A DNA stretch of 12,279 nt, from contig JALSTJ010000176.1 of assembly GCA_026983815.1 (NCBI GenBank), positions 1 through 12,279 of the forward strand, written 5' to 3'. The translations under genes and the position numbers were made by a program. The notes under the pieces are model-generated. The model worked only from the letters and a program-made list of their open reading frames with translations, made no database searches and was not told the DNA's origin. Of this stretch, positions 1-7,572 are shown piece after piece (position 1 is the first letter of the stretch; each line of letters begins with the position of its first letter). The stretch comes from Flavobacteriales bacterium (GTDB taxonomy: Bacteria > Bacteroidota > Bacteroidia > Flavobacteriales > Flavobacteriaceae).

Positions 1-72
1 ATAAAAGATTTCCATGGAAATTTTATTTATTGCAAAGATGATAAATATTTTTTAAAATGCGGACGGCTGTAA
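1..72 (+). CDS. Possible 3' end of an unidentified gene
   Basis: Frame 1 is open from the window edge to a TAA stop at 70-72, giving 23 residues (IKDFHGNFIYCKDDKYFLKC, then GRL). The composition is plausible for a protein tail, with mixed charged and aromatic residues, but so short an open stretch in AT-rich DNA can easily occur by chance. No family can be named. If real, it is the C-terminus of a gene starting left of the window. Confidence 0.3.
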   Translation: MKDFHGNFIYCKDDKYFLKCGRL

Positions 73-225
73 AACTAAAAAAATCGATTTTTATAAGATT
101 TTCATTATCATTATTTGTTTAAGATTTATTTAGTTGAAAAAACAATTTATAAAGTAAAATTAACCATTCATAAGATGAAAGTAACTTTTGATATAATGTG
201 TTAAATAAAATAACCATTTGTATTA

Positions 226-233
226 TAAATTTG
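226..233 (+). promoter_or_regulatory. Candidate -7 promoter element
   Basis: TAAATTTG matches the Bacteroidota -7 consensus TAnnTTTG. The -33 element is poor: only TTA at 201-203, 22 bases upstream, resembles TTG. A transcript from here would start near 240 and reach the terminator at 297-330 after less than 100 nucleotides, with no ORF. In DNA this AT-rich the match may be accidental. Confidence 0.25.
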
Positions 234-296
234 TTTATGAAAGAACGAAATTAATTTTTCATATTTCATTGTTTTATTTGTGTTGTTAATTGAGTT

Positions 297-330
297 AAGC
301 TACTTTCTTTTGAAAGTAGCTTTTCTTTTT
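297..330 (+). terminator. Strong intrinsic terminator
   Basis: The arms AAGCTACTTTC (297-307) and GAAAGTAGCTT (312-322) are perfect 11-base complements around a TTTT loop. They are followed by a T-rich tract to position 330. This is a classic Rho-independent terminator for + strand transcription. It closes either the gene left of the window, with a long 3' untranslated region, or a short local transcript, and it insulates the gene starting at 401. Confidence 0.85.
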
Positions 331-400
331 AAAAGATGTCAAAAATCATTTTAAATGATAGGTTTTTTAAGTAAATTTAACATACCTAAAAATTTTCATT

Positions 401-1828
401 ATGAATACAAAATATCCTTTATTTGTTATTTTGTTCTTGTTTTATACTTCGCCCGTTTTTTCTCAACAAATTACCAATCGTAGTTTTGAAAATTGGTTGC
501 AAGAACAGTTTATGAGTTTACATCACTATATGGATAGTGGTGATGAAGGACATGCAAATATTTACAGGGAAACCGATGCGCAAAATGGTTCTTACTCTGT
601 AAAATTGCAAACCTCTATTATCTCCAATGATACCCTTTATGGCTATTTTATAAATTTTGATCCTGATCATGATTTTAGAGGAGGAGATCCTTATAGCGAA
701 CATGTGGATTCTATTGTTGGCTATTATAAAGCCGGATTGGTTGCGCAGGATACAGCTTGGTTTTTGATGCAATTCAGAAATAATGATATTCCTGTTGGTG
801 CCGCCTTAAAATATTTTACTATTGCAGATAACACTAATTCTTGGACCCGATTTAAATTGGATACGGGAATGCCAGCAGGAATAGTGCCGGATACATTGGT
901 TGTTGGAGCTGTTAGCAGTAATGCTTTAAATGAAAATCCGGGGTTGGATGGAGTATCCGATGGCTCATGGTTGCAATTGGATAACATAAAATTCTATGCC
1001 AATGGAACTGAAGTAACTCCTATGATAAATCATGATTTTGAAAATTGGGATATGCATCAAGTAGAATTTCCGGAGGGATATTTGACATCTTTGATTTTCG
1101 ACATTACCACTACTCCCTTAAGTGTTGAAAAAACAACAGATGCAACTGATGGAAATTTTGCCGTAAAACTCACCAATGTATTGACTTCGGATAATGATAC
1201 CATTGTAGCCGGAATTACCAATGGAACTACTATTGATTGGCCTCCGGCAGGAGGTTTACCACTTACTGAAATACCAGATTCAATTTCTTATGATATTAAA
1301 ATTCATAGAGTTACGGGTGGTAGTGATGATGAGGGCTGGCTTGGTTTTATTTTTAAGAAAAACGGAAATATTTTACATACTTTTGATCGGACATACAATG
1401 TTTCATCCTTAGGATTTATCCATGAAAATATTCCTATTGATTTGAATCAATATCCTGAAGTCAATCAGACGGATTCTCTTGTTTTTTTTGCTTGGAATGC
1501 TAATATCCCGGGTTCGACAATGATTATTGATAATATTTATTTTCATACACAATCTTCATCCATTGGGGATTTAAGTTTTGAAAGAATGATTGCTTTTCCC
1601 AACCCTGCTTCGGATATTCTATATTTGAGATTTTATGCTTTGAAACCTGAAAATACACAAGTAAAAATATATGATTTAAATGGAAAACTTTTGATAAATA
1701 AAGAGATGAAGCATATTCAAGGAAAAAGGGATTTGAAATTGGATATATCAAAATTACCGCCAGGAAATTATATTTATCAAGTGCAGTCAGGAAAATTTAG
1801 AAAATCTAAAAAATTTATTAAACTATAA
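401..1828 (+). CDS. Secreted T9SS cargo protein, tandem beta-domains
   Basis: This 475-residue protein starts with a Sec signal peptide: hydrophobic residues 6-20, with probable cleavage after Ser21 in VFS-QQ. It contains two related modules, about 24-199 and 208-382. Each opens with an FENW motif (29-32 and 213-216), continues with a TDA...VKL segment (58-69 and 247-257), and ends with a DNIxFxx strand (194-199 and 377-382), so an ancestral module was duplicated. Residues 397-475 form a type A T9SS C-terminal sorting domain, with FPNPASD at 399-405, KIYDLNGKLL at 422-431, LPPGNYIYQV at 452-461 and a Lys-rich end. The protein is therefore predicted to cross the outer membrane by the type IX system and be released or surface-attached. 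The modules look like beta-sandwich, possibly carbohydrate-binding domains, but I see no catalytic signature and cannot assign a substrate. A terminator follows at 1850-1882, so it is probably monocistronic. Confidence 0.9.
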   Translation: MNTKYPLFVILFLFYTSPVFSQQITNRSFENWLQEQFMSLHHYMDSGDEGHANIYRETDAQNGSYSVKLQTSIISNDTLYGYFINFDPDHDFRGGDPYSEHVDSIVGYYKAGLVAQDTAWFLMQFRNNDIPVGAALKYFTIADNTNSWTRFKLDTGMPAGIVPDTLVVGAVSSNALNENPGLDGVSDGSWLQLDNIKFYANGTEVTPMINHDFENWDMHQVEFPEGYLTSLIFDITTTPLSVEKTTDATDGNFAVKLTNVLTSDNDTIVAGITNGTTIDWPPAGGLPLTEIPDSISYDIKIHRVTGGSDDEGWLGFIFKKNGNILHTFDRTYNVSSLGFIHENIPIDLNQYPEVNQTDSLVFFAWNANIPGSTMIIDNIYFHTQSSSIGDLSFERMIAFPNPASDILYLRFYALKPENTQVKIYDLNGKLLINKEMKHIQGKRDLKLDISKLPPGNYIYQVQSGKFRKSKKFIKL

Positions 1829-1849
1829 GCACAAAAAATCCTATTTGTT

Positions 1850-1882
1850 CCAAAAAGACGGTTGCTAAAACCGTCTTTTTGG
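1850..1882 (+). terminator. Intrinsic terminator after the T9SS cargo gene
   Basis: The arms CCAAAAAGACGGTT (1850-1863) and AACCGTCTTTTTGG (1869-1882) are perfect 14-base complements with a 5-base loop, 22 bases after the stop codon at 1828. The T5 run lies in the descending arm, with the matching A5 in the ascending arm, giving an A/T-flanked stem typical of a terminator. A TTG-initiated extension of the next gene (from 1862) would overlap this stem, which argues for the ATG at 1934 as the real start of that gene. Confidence 0.8.
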
Positions 1883-1890
1883 CATTATAA

Positions 1891-1920
1891 TTGTCATTTG
1901 ATTAAAAAAAAGTATATTTA
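1891..1920 (+). promoter_or_regulatory. Candidate promoter of the plug-like gene
   Basis: TTG (1891-1893) lies 19 bases before TATATTTA (1913-1920). The arrangement fits the Bacteroidota TTG-N17-23-TAnnTTTG promoter except for the last base of the -7 element. It sits between the terminator at 1850-1882 and the ATG at 1934, leaving a very short leader. The last-base mismatch and the AT-rich background keep confidence modest. Confidence 0.35.
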
Positions 1921-1933
1921 CCTTAAAAAAATA

Positions 1934-3169
1934 ATGCAGAAATTATTATTTATATTATTCTTTGTATTTCAATTTTCTCATGCTCAATGGCAAGAATTGA
2001 TCAAGCAAGCTCCTTATTACATTCAAACTATTCAAGTGAATGACGGAAAATATCCTATGCCTTCCAATATTTTGGAATTAAATCATAAATTATATGTTTC
2101 TTTTGACGATTTGCAAGCCGACGAAAAAGATTATTATTACAAAATTGTCCGTTATGATGAAAATTGGAAACCAACTCAATTGCAAATATCAGAATATATT
2201 GACGGATTTGAATCGGATATAATTACAGGGATTGAACCATCAAATGGAACCTTGCAATCTTACACTCATTATCATTTTTCAATCCCTAACGAAAACACAC
2301 GGATTCTTTTATCGGGAAATTATATGTTGGAAATTCTTAATGATGCAGATGAAGTGGTATTCAGTCGTCCTTTTATTCTTTACAGAAAACAAGTTGATGT
2401 AGGAATTCAAGTTAGGTGGGCTAATGATATTGCTATAAAAGATCAAAAACAAATGTTGGATGTTTTTTTGTACAAGGGCAATTTTACAATATTTAATGAA
2501 AGTCAAAGTTTACAAATTAAAGTTATCCAAAATAACAATTGGTTTACACAAAAAATTCTGAATATTCCAAGCTCATATCAGGGAAACAAATGGATATATC
2601 ATTATCCGGATAAATTATTGTTTGATGGTTTGAATGAATACAGAGCATTTGAAACCAAAGATATTCGAGGAATGAACTATGGAGTTGTCAAACGTGAATT
2701 GACAGATAAACTCTATGATTTTTACTTGTATAAAGATTTTTACAGAACACATTATTTATATTATAAAGATATTGATGGCGCATTTGTTATTAATTCTGTT
2801 CAAGCAGAAAATGAGGTATCAACCGAAGCGGATTATGTTTTTGTTCATTTTGCTTTTGACGGCGATTTGGAAAATGGAGAAAAACTATATGTCTGCGGAC
2901 AATTTAACGATTTTAATCCACAAAAAGATTATGAATTAAAGTATAATAATGATAATGGTATATATGAATTGTCTTTACTTCTAAAACAAGGTTATTACAA
3001 TTATATGTATGTGATAAAAAATCAAAATGACTTTATTTATAACATTACCGAAGGAAATTTTGCCGAAACCGAAAATGCCTATCAAGTACTTGTTTACTAT
3101 AGGCCTCCGGGGAGTCGTTCTTGTAAAATCATTGGATATGGAAAAACAAATTCTGAACGTATCAAATAA
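1934..3169 (+). CDS. DUF5103 / type IX secretion plug-like protein
   Basis: I place the start at ATG 1934, giving 411 residues, because it begins a clean signal peptide (MQKLLFILFFVFQFSHAQ). The in-frame TTG at 1862 falls inside the preceding terminator. The mature protein has the marks of the DUF5103 family. In the numbering of this start these are a YYYKIVRYDENW segment near 68-79, an EYIDGFESDIITG segment near 88-100, THYHFSIPNENTRIL near 112-126, an SGNYML strand after it, and a C-terminal end containing YYRPPGSRS...IIGYGKTNS. A late segment with YVCGQFNDFNP resembles a carbohydrate-binding or immunoglobulin-like fold. DUF5103 covers the Plug protein that closes the lateral opening or pore of the SprA translocon of the T9SS, so a periplasmic or outer-membrane role in type IX secretion is likely. 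Length and order agree with the family. The neighbouring T9SS cargo gene is consistent but separately terminated. Confidence 0.85.
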   Translation: MQKLLFILFFVFQFSHAQWQELIKQAPYYIQTIQVNDGKYPMPSNILELNHKLYVSFDDLQADEKDYYYKIVRYDENWKPTQLQISEYIDGFESDIITGIEPSNGTLQSYTHYHFSIPNENTRILLSGNYMLEILNDADEVVFSRPFILYRKQVDVGIQVRWANDIAIKDQKQMLDVFLYKGNFTIFNESQSLQIKVIQNNNWFTQKILNIPSSYQGNKWIYHYPDKLLFDGLNEYRAFETKDIRGMNYGVVKRELTDKLYDFYLYKDFYRTHYLYYKDIDGAFVINSVQAENEVSTEADYVFVHFAFDGDLENGEKLYVCGQFNDFNPQKDYELKYNNDNGIYELSLLLKQGYYNYMYVIKNQNDFIYNITEGNFAETENAYQVLVYYRPPGSRSCKIIGYGKTNSERIK

Positions 3170-3199
3170 TTTATTAAGTATTTTCAATAAAATTTTTTT
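3170..3199 (+). terminator. Weak AU-only terminator candidate
   Basis: Immediately after the stop codon of the plug-like gene, TTTATT (3170-3175) can pair with AATAAA (3186-3191), and a T7 run follows at 3193-3199. The position and T tract suit a terminator, but a 6-bp A/U stem is weak. The remaining intergenic DNA to 3379 shows no gene or stronger structure. Confidence 0.3.
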
Positions 3200-3379
3200 A
3201 AAGCATAATAAAATTCAAGCAACATTTGTGCAATATAAAACGCTACAAAAGCGAAAATCAATAAAGTATAAAACTTGTTTATCATACAAAAAAGCTATCG
3301 AAAAATCCAAAAATGATAATTTTTGTCCTCACAAGATAGATAATTTTTTTGTAAATTTACAATATCAAAAGAATAACAA

Positions 3380-4612
3380 ATGAAAAATTCAGATAAAAAC
3401 AAATTCAATCCCGCCCAAATTATTCAAGATATTCAATTTTTTGGAGAATTTGGAGGCGTAAATCCTTCCATTTCCGATTCGGCTACATATACTTTTATGA
3501 AAGCCAAGACCATGTTGGATACTTTTGAAGGAAATACCGATGGCTGCTATTTGTATTCCCGTCATACCAGCCCTTCCAATCATTATTTATCTATGGCAAT
3601 GGCACAAATGGAAAATACCGAAAGTGCCAATGTTGCGGCTTCGGGGATGGGCGCTATAACTCCCGTTATTTTACAATTGGCGGGATCCGGAGACCATATT
3701 GTTTCCGCAAGAACGATTTACGGAGGAACTTATGCTTTTTTGAAAAATTTTGTTCCGAAATTTAATATCGAAACATCTTTTGTAGATATTACGGATTTAC
3801 AAAAAGTAGAAGAAGCTATTCGCACCAATACCAAATTAATCTATTGCGAAACATTAAGCAATCCTTTGTTGGAATTGGCAGATATTGAAGCTTTATCCAA
3901 AATAGCTAAAAAATACAATATAAAATTAGTTGTAGATAATACTTTCACTCCATTGATTTTTACACCGGCAAATCTAGGTGCCGATGTTGTAATTCATAGT
4001 TTGACCAAATTTATCAATGGCACCAATGATACCGTTGGAGGAGTTATTTGTTCTACAACCGATTTTATAAATACATTGAAAAATGTAAATGACGGAGCCA
4101 GTATGCTTTTAGGTCCGGTGATGGATAGCTTACGTTCGGCTCAAATATTAAAAAATATGCGAACGCTTCCCATTCGTATGATCAAACACAGTCAAAATGC
4201 GCAATATTTGGCAGAAAATCTGGAAAAAGACGGAGTTAAAGTAAAATATCCCGGACTGAAATCTCATCCGCAGCACGAACTATTTAAGAAAATGATGAAC
4301 CCTGACTTTGGATTTGGCGGTATGATTACATTAGATTTGAAAACAGGTGAAATGGCAACGGAATTTATGGAAAAACTTCAAGAAAAAAATGTAGGATATT
4401 TGGCAGTAAGTTTAGGTTTTTATAAAACTTTGTTCAATGCACCCGGAAAAGGAACATCGAGCGAAGTTCCCGAAGAAGAACAAGCTAAAATGGGATTGTC
4501 CGACGGTTTGATTAGAATGTCCATAGGTCTGGATTTTGATATGGAAAACACCTATAAAAAAATGAAACAAACCTTACAAGAAGTAGGATATTTTGACAAG
4601 CAACTTTCTTAA
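3380..4612 (+). CDS. Cys/Met metabolism PLP enzyme (Met gamma-lyase-like)
   Basis: This 410-residue, full-length fold-type I PLP enzyme belongs to the Cys/Met metabolism family (methionine gamma-lyase, cystathionine gamma-synthase/lyase, O-acetylhomoserine sulfhydrylase). Visible residues are YSR at 59-61 (phosphate contact from the partner subunit), the SGMGA loop at 88-92, Tyr114 stacking on PLP, Asp186 in VVDNTFT, the Schiff-base Lys210 in HSLTKFINGTND, SSEVPEEE at 360-367, and Arg379 in GLIRMSIGLD for the substrate carboxylate. Methionine gamma-lyases usually carry a Cys two residues after Tyr114; here that residue is Gly116 (IYGGTY), as in cystathionine gamma-synthase/lyase relatives, so the exact reaction is unresolved. 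The cytosolic product could be methanethiol or H2S plus a 2-oxo acid, or cystathionine/homocysteine. It precedes a PAP2 phosphatase gene by 20 bases. The large sulfur operon begins about 0.7 kb downstream, so a link to sulfur metabolism is possible. Confidence 0.92.
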   Translation: MKNSDKNKFNPAQIIQDIQFFGEFGGVNPSISDSATYTFMKAKTMLDTFEGNTDGCYLYSRHTSPSNHYLSMAMAQMENTESANVAASGMGAITPVILQLAGSGDHIVSARTIYGGTYAFLKNFVPKFNIETSFVDITDLQKVEEAIRTNTKLIYCETLSNPLLELADIEALSKIAKKYNIKLVVDNTFTPLIFTPANLGADVVIHSLTKFINGTNDTVGGVICSTTDFINTLKNVNDGASMLLGPVMDSLRSAQILKNMRTLPIRMIKHSQNAQYLAENLEKDGVKVKYPGLKSHPQHELFKKMMNPDFGFGGMITLDLKTGEMATEFMEKLQEKNVGYLAVSLGFYKTLFNAPGKGTSSEVPEEEQAKMGLSDGLIRMSIGLDFDMENTYKKMKQTLQEVGYFDKQLS

Positions 4613-4632
4613 CAACTAACTGTGTTAATAAA

Positions 4633-5151
4633 TTGGAACCTATTGATTATAATATTCTAAAACAAATTTATCTGCATAGACCCGTTTATGCAGATAAATT
4701 TTTGATATGGATTACTCAAAATACCACTTTAATTACTATTAGCTTTTTATTACTTTATTTTTTTTATACTTTTCTTAAAAAGAAAAATTTTAAAAATGTA
4801 TTATTTGTCGGTATTTCTATTTTATCGGCTGCTATAATTACTAATCTTATCAAAATTATCATCAAACGTCCGCGACCTTATGATGTTCATACATATTTAA
4901 ATATACATCAGATTGATGCAGGTGGATATTCTTTTCCATCGGGACATACAACAGAAGTATTTGCTTTGGCAGCAGCAATGTTGTTAGCAACCCAATCTTT
5001 CAAGAAATCCATCCCTTTCTATCTTTGGGCAATTCTTATCGCTTATACGCGTATGGCTTTTGGTGTTCACTATCCAACGGATATTTTGGGTGGAATGATT
5101 GTAGGCATTTCTACTCCTTTTATTTTCTACAAAATTCGGTTTAAAAAATGA
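4633..5151 (+). CDS. PAP2-family membrane phosphatase, TTG start
   Basis: This 172-residue integral membrane protein of the PAP2 (type 2 phosphatidic acid phosphatase) superfamily has all three catalytic motifs: Lys74-x6-Arg81-Pro82, PSGH at 102-105 with the general base/nucleophile-assisting His105, and Arg140-x5-His146-x3-Asp150 in the HYPTD segment. Hydrophobic helices lie around 33-48, 54-73, 107-120, 127-140 and 152-167. The family dephosphorylates lipid phosphates such as undecaprenyl pyrophosphate or phosphatidic acid; the substrate cannot be told here. The only start that keeps the N-terminal segment is TTG at 4633. The next in-frame ATG codons come after the PSGH motif and would destroy the protein. 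A strong stem-loop sits within codons 11-23, which together with the TTG start suggests low or conditional expression downstream of the PLP enzyme gene. Confidence 0.87.
   Translation: MEPIDYNILKQIYLHRPVYADKFLIWITQNTTLITISFLLLYFFYTFLKKKNFKNVLFVGISILSAAIITNLIKIIIKRPRPYDVHTYLNIHQIDAGGYSFPSGHTTEVFALAAAMLLATQSFKKSIPFYLWAILIAYTRMAFGVHYPTDILGGMIVGISTPFIFYKIRFKK
4664..4701 (+). terminator. Terminator-like stem-loop inside the PAP2 gene
   Basis: AAATTTATCTGCATA (4664-4678) is the exact reverse complement of 4687-4701. Adding G4679-T4686 (wobble) and A4680-T4685 extends the stem to 17 pairs with a CCCG loop. The arm runs into TTTTTG, so the RNA would carry a short U run. It lies about 50 bases after the stop of the PLP enzyme gene, an ordinary terminator distance, yet wholly inside the PAP2 reading frame. 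It may partly terminate the upstream transcript or attenuate PAP2 expression. Confidence 0.55.
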
Positions 5152-5240
5152 TTTTTTTATTTATTACTATTCTAAATAAGAGTAAAATTGTAAATAACTG
5201 ATTTTCGTCATTTTATTAAGCCAAAACCTGCCAAGTATCA

Positions 5241-5271
5241 TTTTATTTCGGACTTCTATATTGTAGATTTG
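5241..5271 (+). promoter_or_regulatory. Candidate promoter of the sulfur operon
   Basis: TAGATTTG (5264-5271) is a full match to the Bacteroidota -7 consensus TAnnTTTG. A weak -33 element (TTTT at 5241-5244 instead of TTTG) lies 19 bases upstream. Transcription would start near 5278, leaving about 20 bases before ATG 5299. It is the only good -7 match in the 147-base gap before the operon, and spacing inside the operon leaves little room for others. No operator repeat is evident. Confidence 0.5.
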
Positions 5272-5298
5272 TAGTAAATAATACAACAATTATTTATT

Positions 5299-7572
5299 AT
5301 GAATAAACTAAATAGAAGGGATTTTATAAAAATATCCGGAACGGCAACAGCCGGTATTGCTATGGCTCCGCCTTTAACCGGAATATGGGAAACAATTTTT
5401 CCCAAAGAAAAAAAACCTTTGCTTGAAAATGAAGCCATCAAAACGCCTACCGTATGTGAGGTGTGTTTTTGGAACTGTGCAGGTTGGGTTTACAAGGATA
5501 ATGAAGGAAAAATTAAAAAAGTCATCGGAAATGATATCGACCCGCATTCCAATGGACGACTTTGTCCCAGAGGAACAGGTGGATTGGGAATGTATTACGA
5601 TGAAGATCGCTTAAAAAAACCTTTGATAAGAGTTAAAGGAAAAAATGGAAAATCCGAGTTTAAAGAAGCTACTTGGGATGAAGCATTTGATGTGATTGTA
5701 AAAAATATGAAAGCCATAGAAAAGAAATATGGCAAGGAAAGTATGGCGCTATTGTTCCATGGAAAAACCGGTCCGCATTTTGAACACTTGTTTAAAGCTT
5801 GGGGCTCACAAACCATGGGTGAACCCGCCGGAGCGCAATGTCTGATAACTCGTGAAGCCGGTTTTATTGCAACTTATGGCGCAGGTTTGGCATCTCCCGA
5901 ACCTACCGATGTCCGAAATACCGACTGCTTGGTTTTAATCGGTAATCATATCGGTGAAAATATGCACAATGGACACGTGCAAGAAGTATCCGCTTTGATA
6001 GACAAAGGAGGAACCATCATCACGGTTGATCCCAGATTTTCTACTATGGCAGCTCATTCTACCAAATGGTTACCCATAAAACCTTCAACCGATTTAGCTT
6101 TATTATTGGCATGGATGAATGTTATAATTAATGAAGGACTATATGATAAAGATTATGTAGCACAATATACTTACGGTTTTGATCAACTCAAAGAACATGT
6201 GCAAAAATATACGCCCGAGTGGGCGGAAAGTATTACAACAATTCCGGCAGGAGATATTTATGAAACCGCCCGAATGATAGGTGGTGCTTCGCCAAGGGTA
6301 ATTATACATCCCGGAAGACATACGGCTTGGTATGGCGATGATACCCAGCGAACAAGGGCAATTGCCATATTAAATGCTATTTTAGGTTCGTGGGGACGAG
6401 AAGGTGGATTTTATTTCCCTGAAAAAGTAAAACTTCCGAAAGAAGCTCATCCGCCATTCCCCAAACCCAAATGGTCTTGGAAAAATATTTCCCGTGAAAA
6501 ACATAAAATGGCTATCATGGGAATTACCAATGAAATCATAGACCATGCATTGCCGGAATATAAAGGACCTTATAAAGTAAAAGGTATGTTTATTGCTGCA
6601 ACAAATCCTTTACAATCCATTCCAAGTCAAGACAAAATTAAGCGGGCGTTGGATAATCAGGATTTTATTGTAGTAGTGGATACAATGCCTGCCGAAATAA
6701 CAGGATATGCCGATGTTGTTTTACCCGAAGCAACTTATTTGGAACGTTTGGATCATTTGAGAACAGCTCATCATAGACAACCGAATGTGGCACTTCGTTA
6801 TCCGGCGGTTAAACCCAAATGGGATTCCAAACCGGGTTGGTGGATAGCCAGAGAAATCGGGATACGTTTGGGACTAAAAGATTTTTATGAATGGGAAGAT
6901 TTTGAAGAAGTCTTGGATTGGCAATTGAAACAAGTAGGTTCGTCAATAGAAGAATTGAAAAAAGTAGGAGTAAAATATTTTCCCAGAAAAACTCCGATGT
7001 ATCTAAAACCCGGAGAAGAATATTGGTTCAATACCAATACAGGAAAAATAGAATTGTATTCTACCGACTTTGCCGAATGGGGATATGATCCCATGCCCGT
7101 ATATAAAGATCATGGAGATACTCCTCCGGGATATTTACGTTTAATTTACGGTCGTTTGCCTATGCATACTTTCGGAAGAACATTAAATAATCCTTATTTG
7201 TTTGAATTACAACACGATCCGTTGTTATGGGTGCATCCGAAAGTGGCTAGAATTTATGGATTGGAAAACGGACAAGAAGTTTGGTTGAAAAATCCCAAAG
7301 GAAAGGTAAGCTCATTTCCAATAAAAGTTAGAATAACCGAAAGAATCAGACACGATTCCGTCTTTATGCCTCACGGTTTTGGAAATAAAGGGCGAATTTT
7401 CGTCGATGGAAAAAAAATGGAAATGCATCGAGCTTACGGTAGAGGAATTTTAGATTCAGAAATGATATACAATATAGAAAAAGACCCTGAAACCGGAGGA
7501 ACCGGTATGCGTAATAATTTTGTTACGATTTTAACTGAAAATCCACATAATAAAAAAGATAAAGAATCATGA
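5299..7572 (+). CDS. psrA: Polysulfide/thiosulfate reductase catalytic subunit, PsrA/PhsA-like
   Basis: This 757-residue molybdopterin oxidoreductase is of the PsrA/PhsA/SreA branch. It begins with a Tat signal (RRDFIK, twin Arg6-Arg7, then a hydrophobic Gly/Ala stretch), so the folded enzyme faces the periplasm. The [4Fe-4S] ligands are Cys53, Cys56, Cys60 and Cys89 (CEVCFWNC...LCPRG). Cys181 in GAQCLITREAG is the probable molybdenum ligand, as in polysulfide reductase and unlike the Ser of DMSO reductases. PGRHTAWYG at 338-346 is the substrate-channel segment typical of this branch. The dinucleotide-binding domain occupies about 615-750. The stop overlaps the next start as ATGA. With the following two subunits it should take electrons from the quinone pool to reduce polysulfide, sulfur or thiosulfate to sulfide, or run in reverse. 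The substrate cannot be fixed from sequence; arsenate reductase is a related but less likely alternative given the sulfur-handling neighbours. Confidence 0.93.
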   Translation: MNKLNRRDFIKISGTATAGIAMAPPLTGIWETIFPKEKKPLLENEAIKTPTVCEVCFWNCAGWVYKDNEGKIKKVIGNDIDPHSNGRLCPRGTGGLGMYYDEDRLKKPLIRVKGKNGKSEFKEATWDEAFDVIVKNMKAIEKKYGKESMALLFHGKTGPHFEHLFKAWGSQTMGEPAGAQCLITREAGFIATYGAGLASPEPTDVRNTDCLVLIGNHIGENMHNGHVQEVSALIDKGGTIITVDPRFSTMAAHSTKWLPIKPSTDLALLLAWMNVIINEGLYDKDYVAQYTYGFDQLKEHVQKYTPEWAESITTIPAGDIYETARMIGGASPRVIIHPGRHTAWYGDDTQRTRAIAILNAILGSWGREGGFYFPEKVKLPKEAHPPFPKPKWSWKNISREKHKMAIMGITNEIIDHALPEYKGPYKVKGMFIAATNPLQSIPSQDKIKRALDNQDFIVVVDTMPAEITGYADVVLPEATYLERLDHLRTAHHRQPNVALRYPAVKPKWDSKPGWWIAREIGIRLGLKDFYEWEDFEEVLDWQLKQVGSSIEELKKVGVKYFPRKTPMYLKPGEEYWFNTNTGKIELYSTDFAEWGYDPMPVYKDHGDTPPGYLRLIYGRLPMHTFGRTLNNPYLFELQHDPLLWVHPKVARIYGLENGQEVWLKNPKGKVSSFPIKVRITERIRHDSVFMPHGFGNKGRIFVDGKKMEMHRAYGRGILDSEMIYNIEKDPETGGTGMRNNFVTILTENPHNKKDKES

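Larger units (their letters stand above)
73..400. other. AT-rich intergenic region
   Basis: No credible open reading frame is visible on either strand. The stretch holds a consensus-like Bacteroidota -7 element (226-233), a strong intrinsic terminator (297-330) and a short leader before the gene at 401. The leader contains a weaker TAnnTTT-type match (TAAATTTA at 372-379, with TTTT 19 bases upstream at 349-352) that could be the promoter of the 401 gene. About 60 bases lie between the -7 element and the terminator stem, so a short untranslated transcript could originate here. Confidence 0.6.

Noticed and set aside
8..21. Palindrome ATTTCCATGGAAAT
   Set aside because: A 14-base perfect palindrome is expected about once by chance in a window this size, and nothing around it suggests an operator.
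1862..1933. TTG-initiated 24-residue extension of the plug-like protein
   Set aside because: It would start within the intrinsic terminator of the previous gene and place 24 polar residues ahead of a perfect signal peptide.
3351..3360. GTAAATTTAC palindrome upstream of the PLP enzyme gene
   Set aside because: It is short and AT-rich. TAAATTTA resembles a -7 element with one mismatch, but no -33 element lies at proper spacing (the nearest TTTG at 3322-3325 is too far), so I do not call a promoter or operator.
3027..3383. 118-codon open frame overlapping the plug-like gene and the following intergenic DNA
   Set aside because: It starts inside the real gene in another frame, has a Lys/Asn-rich low-complexity composition typical of translated AT-rich DNA, and ends overlapping the start of the PLP enzyme gene.
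5143..5158. A/T inverted repeat at the end of the PAP2 gene (AAAAAAT and ATTTTTT)
   Set aside because: There is no room for a loop and the stem is only A/T, so it is not a credible terminator.
5299..7572. Arsenate respiratory reductase or DMSO reductase as identity of the molybdoenzyme
   Set aside because: The probable Mo ligand is Cys181, not Ser as in DMSO reductases, and all neighbours handle sulfur; arsenate reductase cannot be excluded by sequence alone but has no arsenic-resistance or arr genes nearby.
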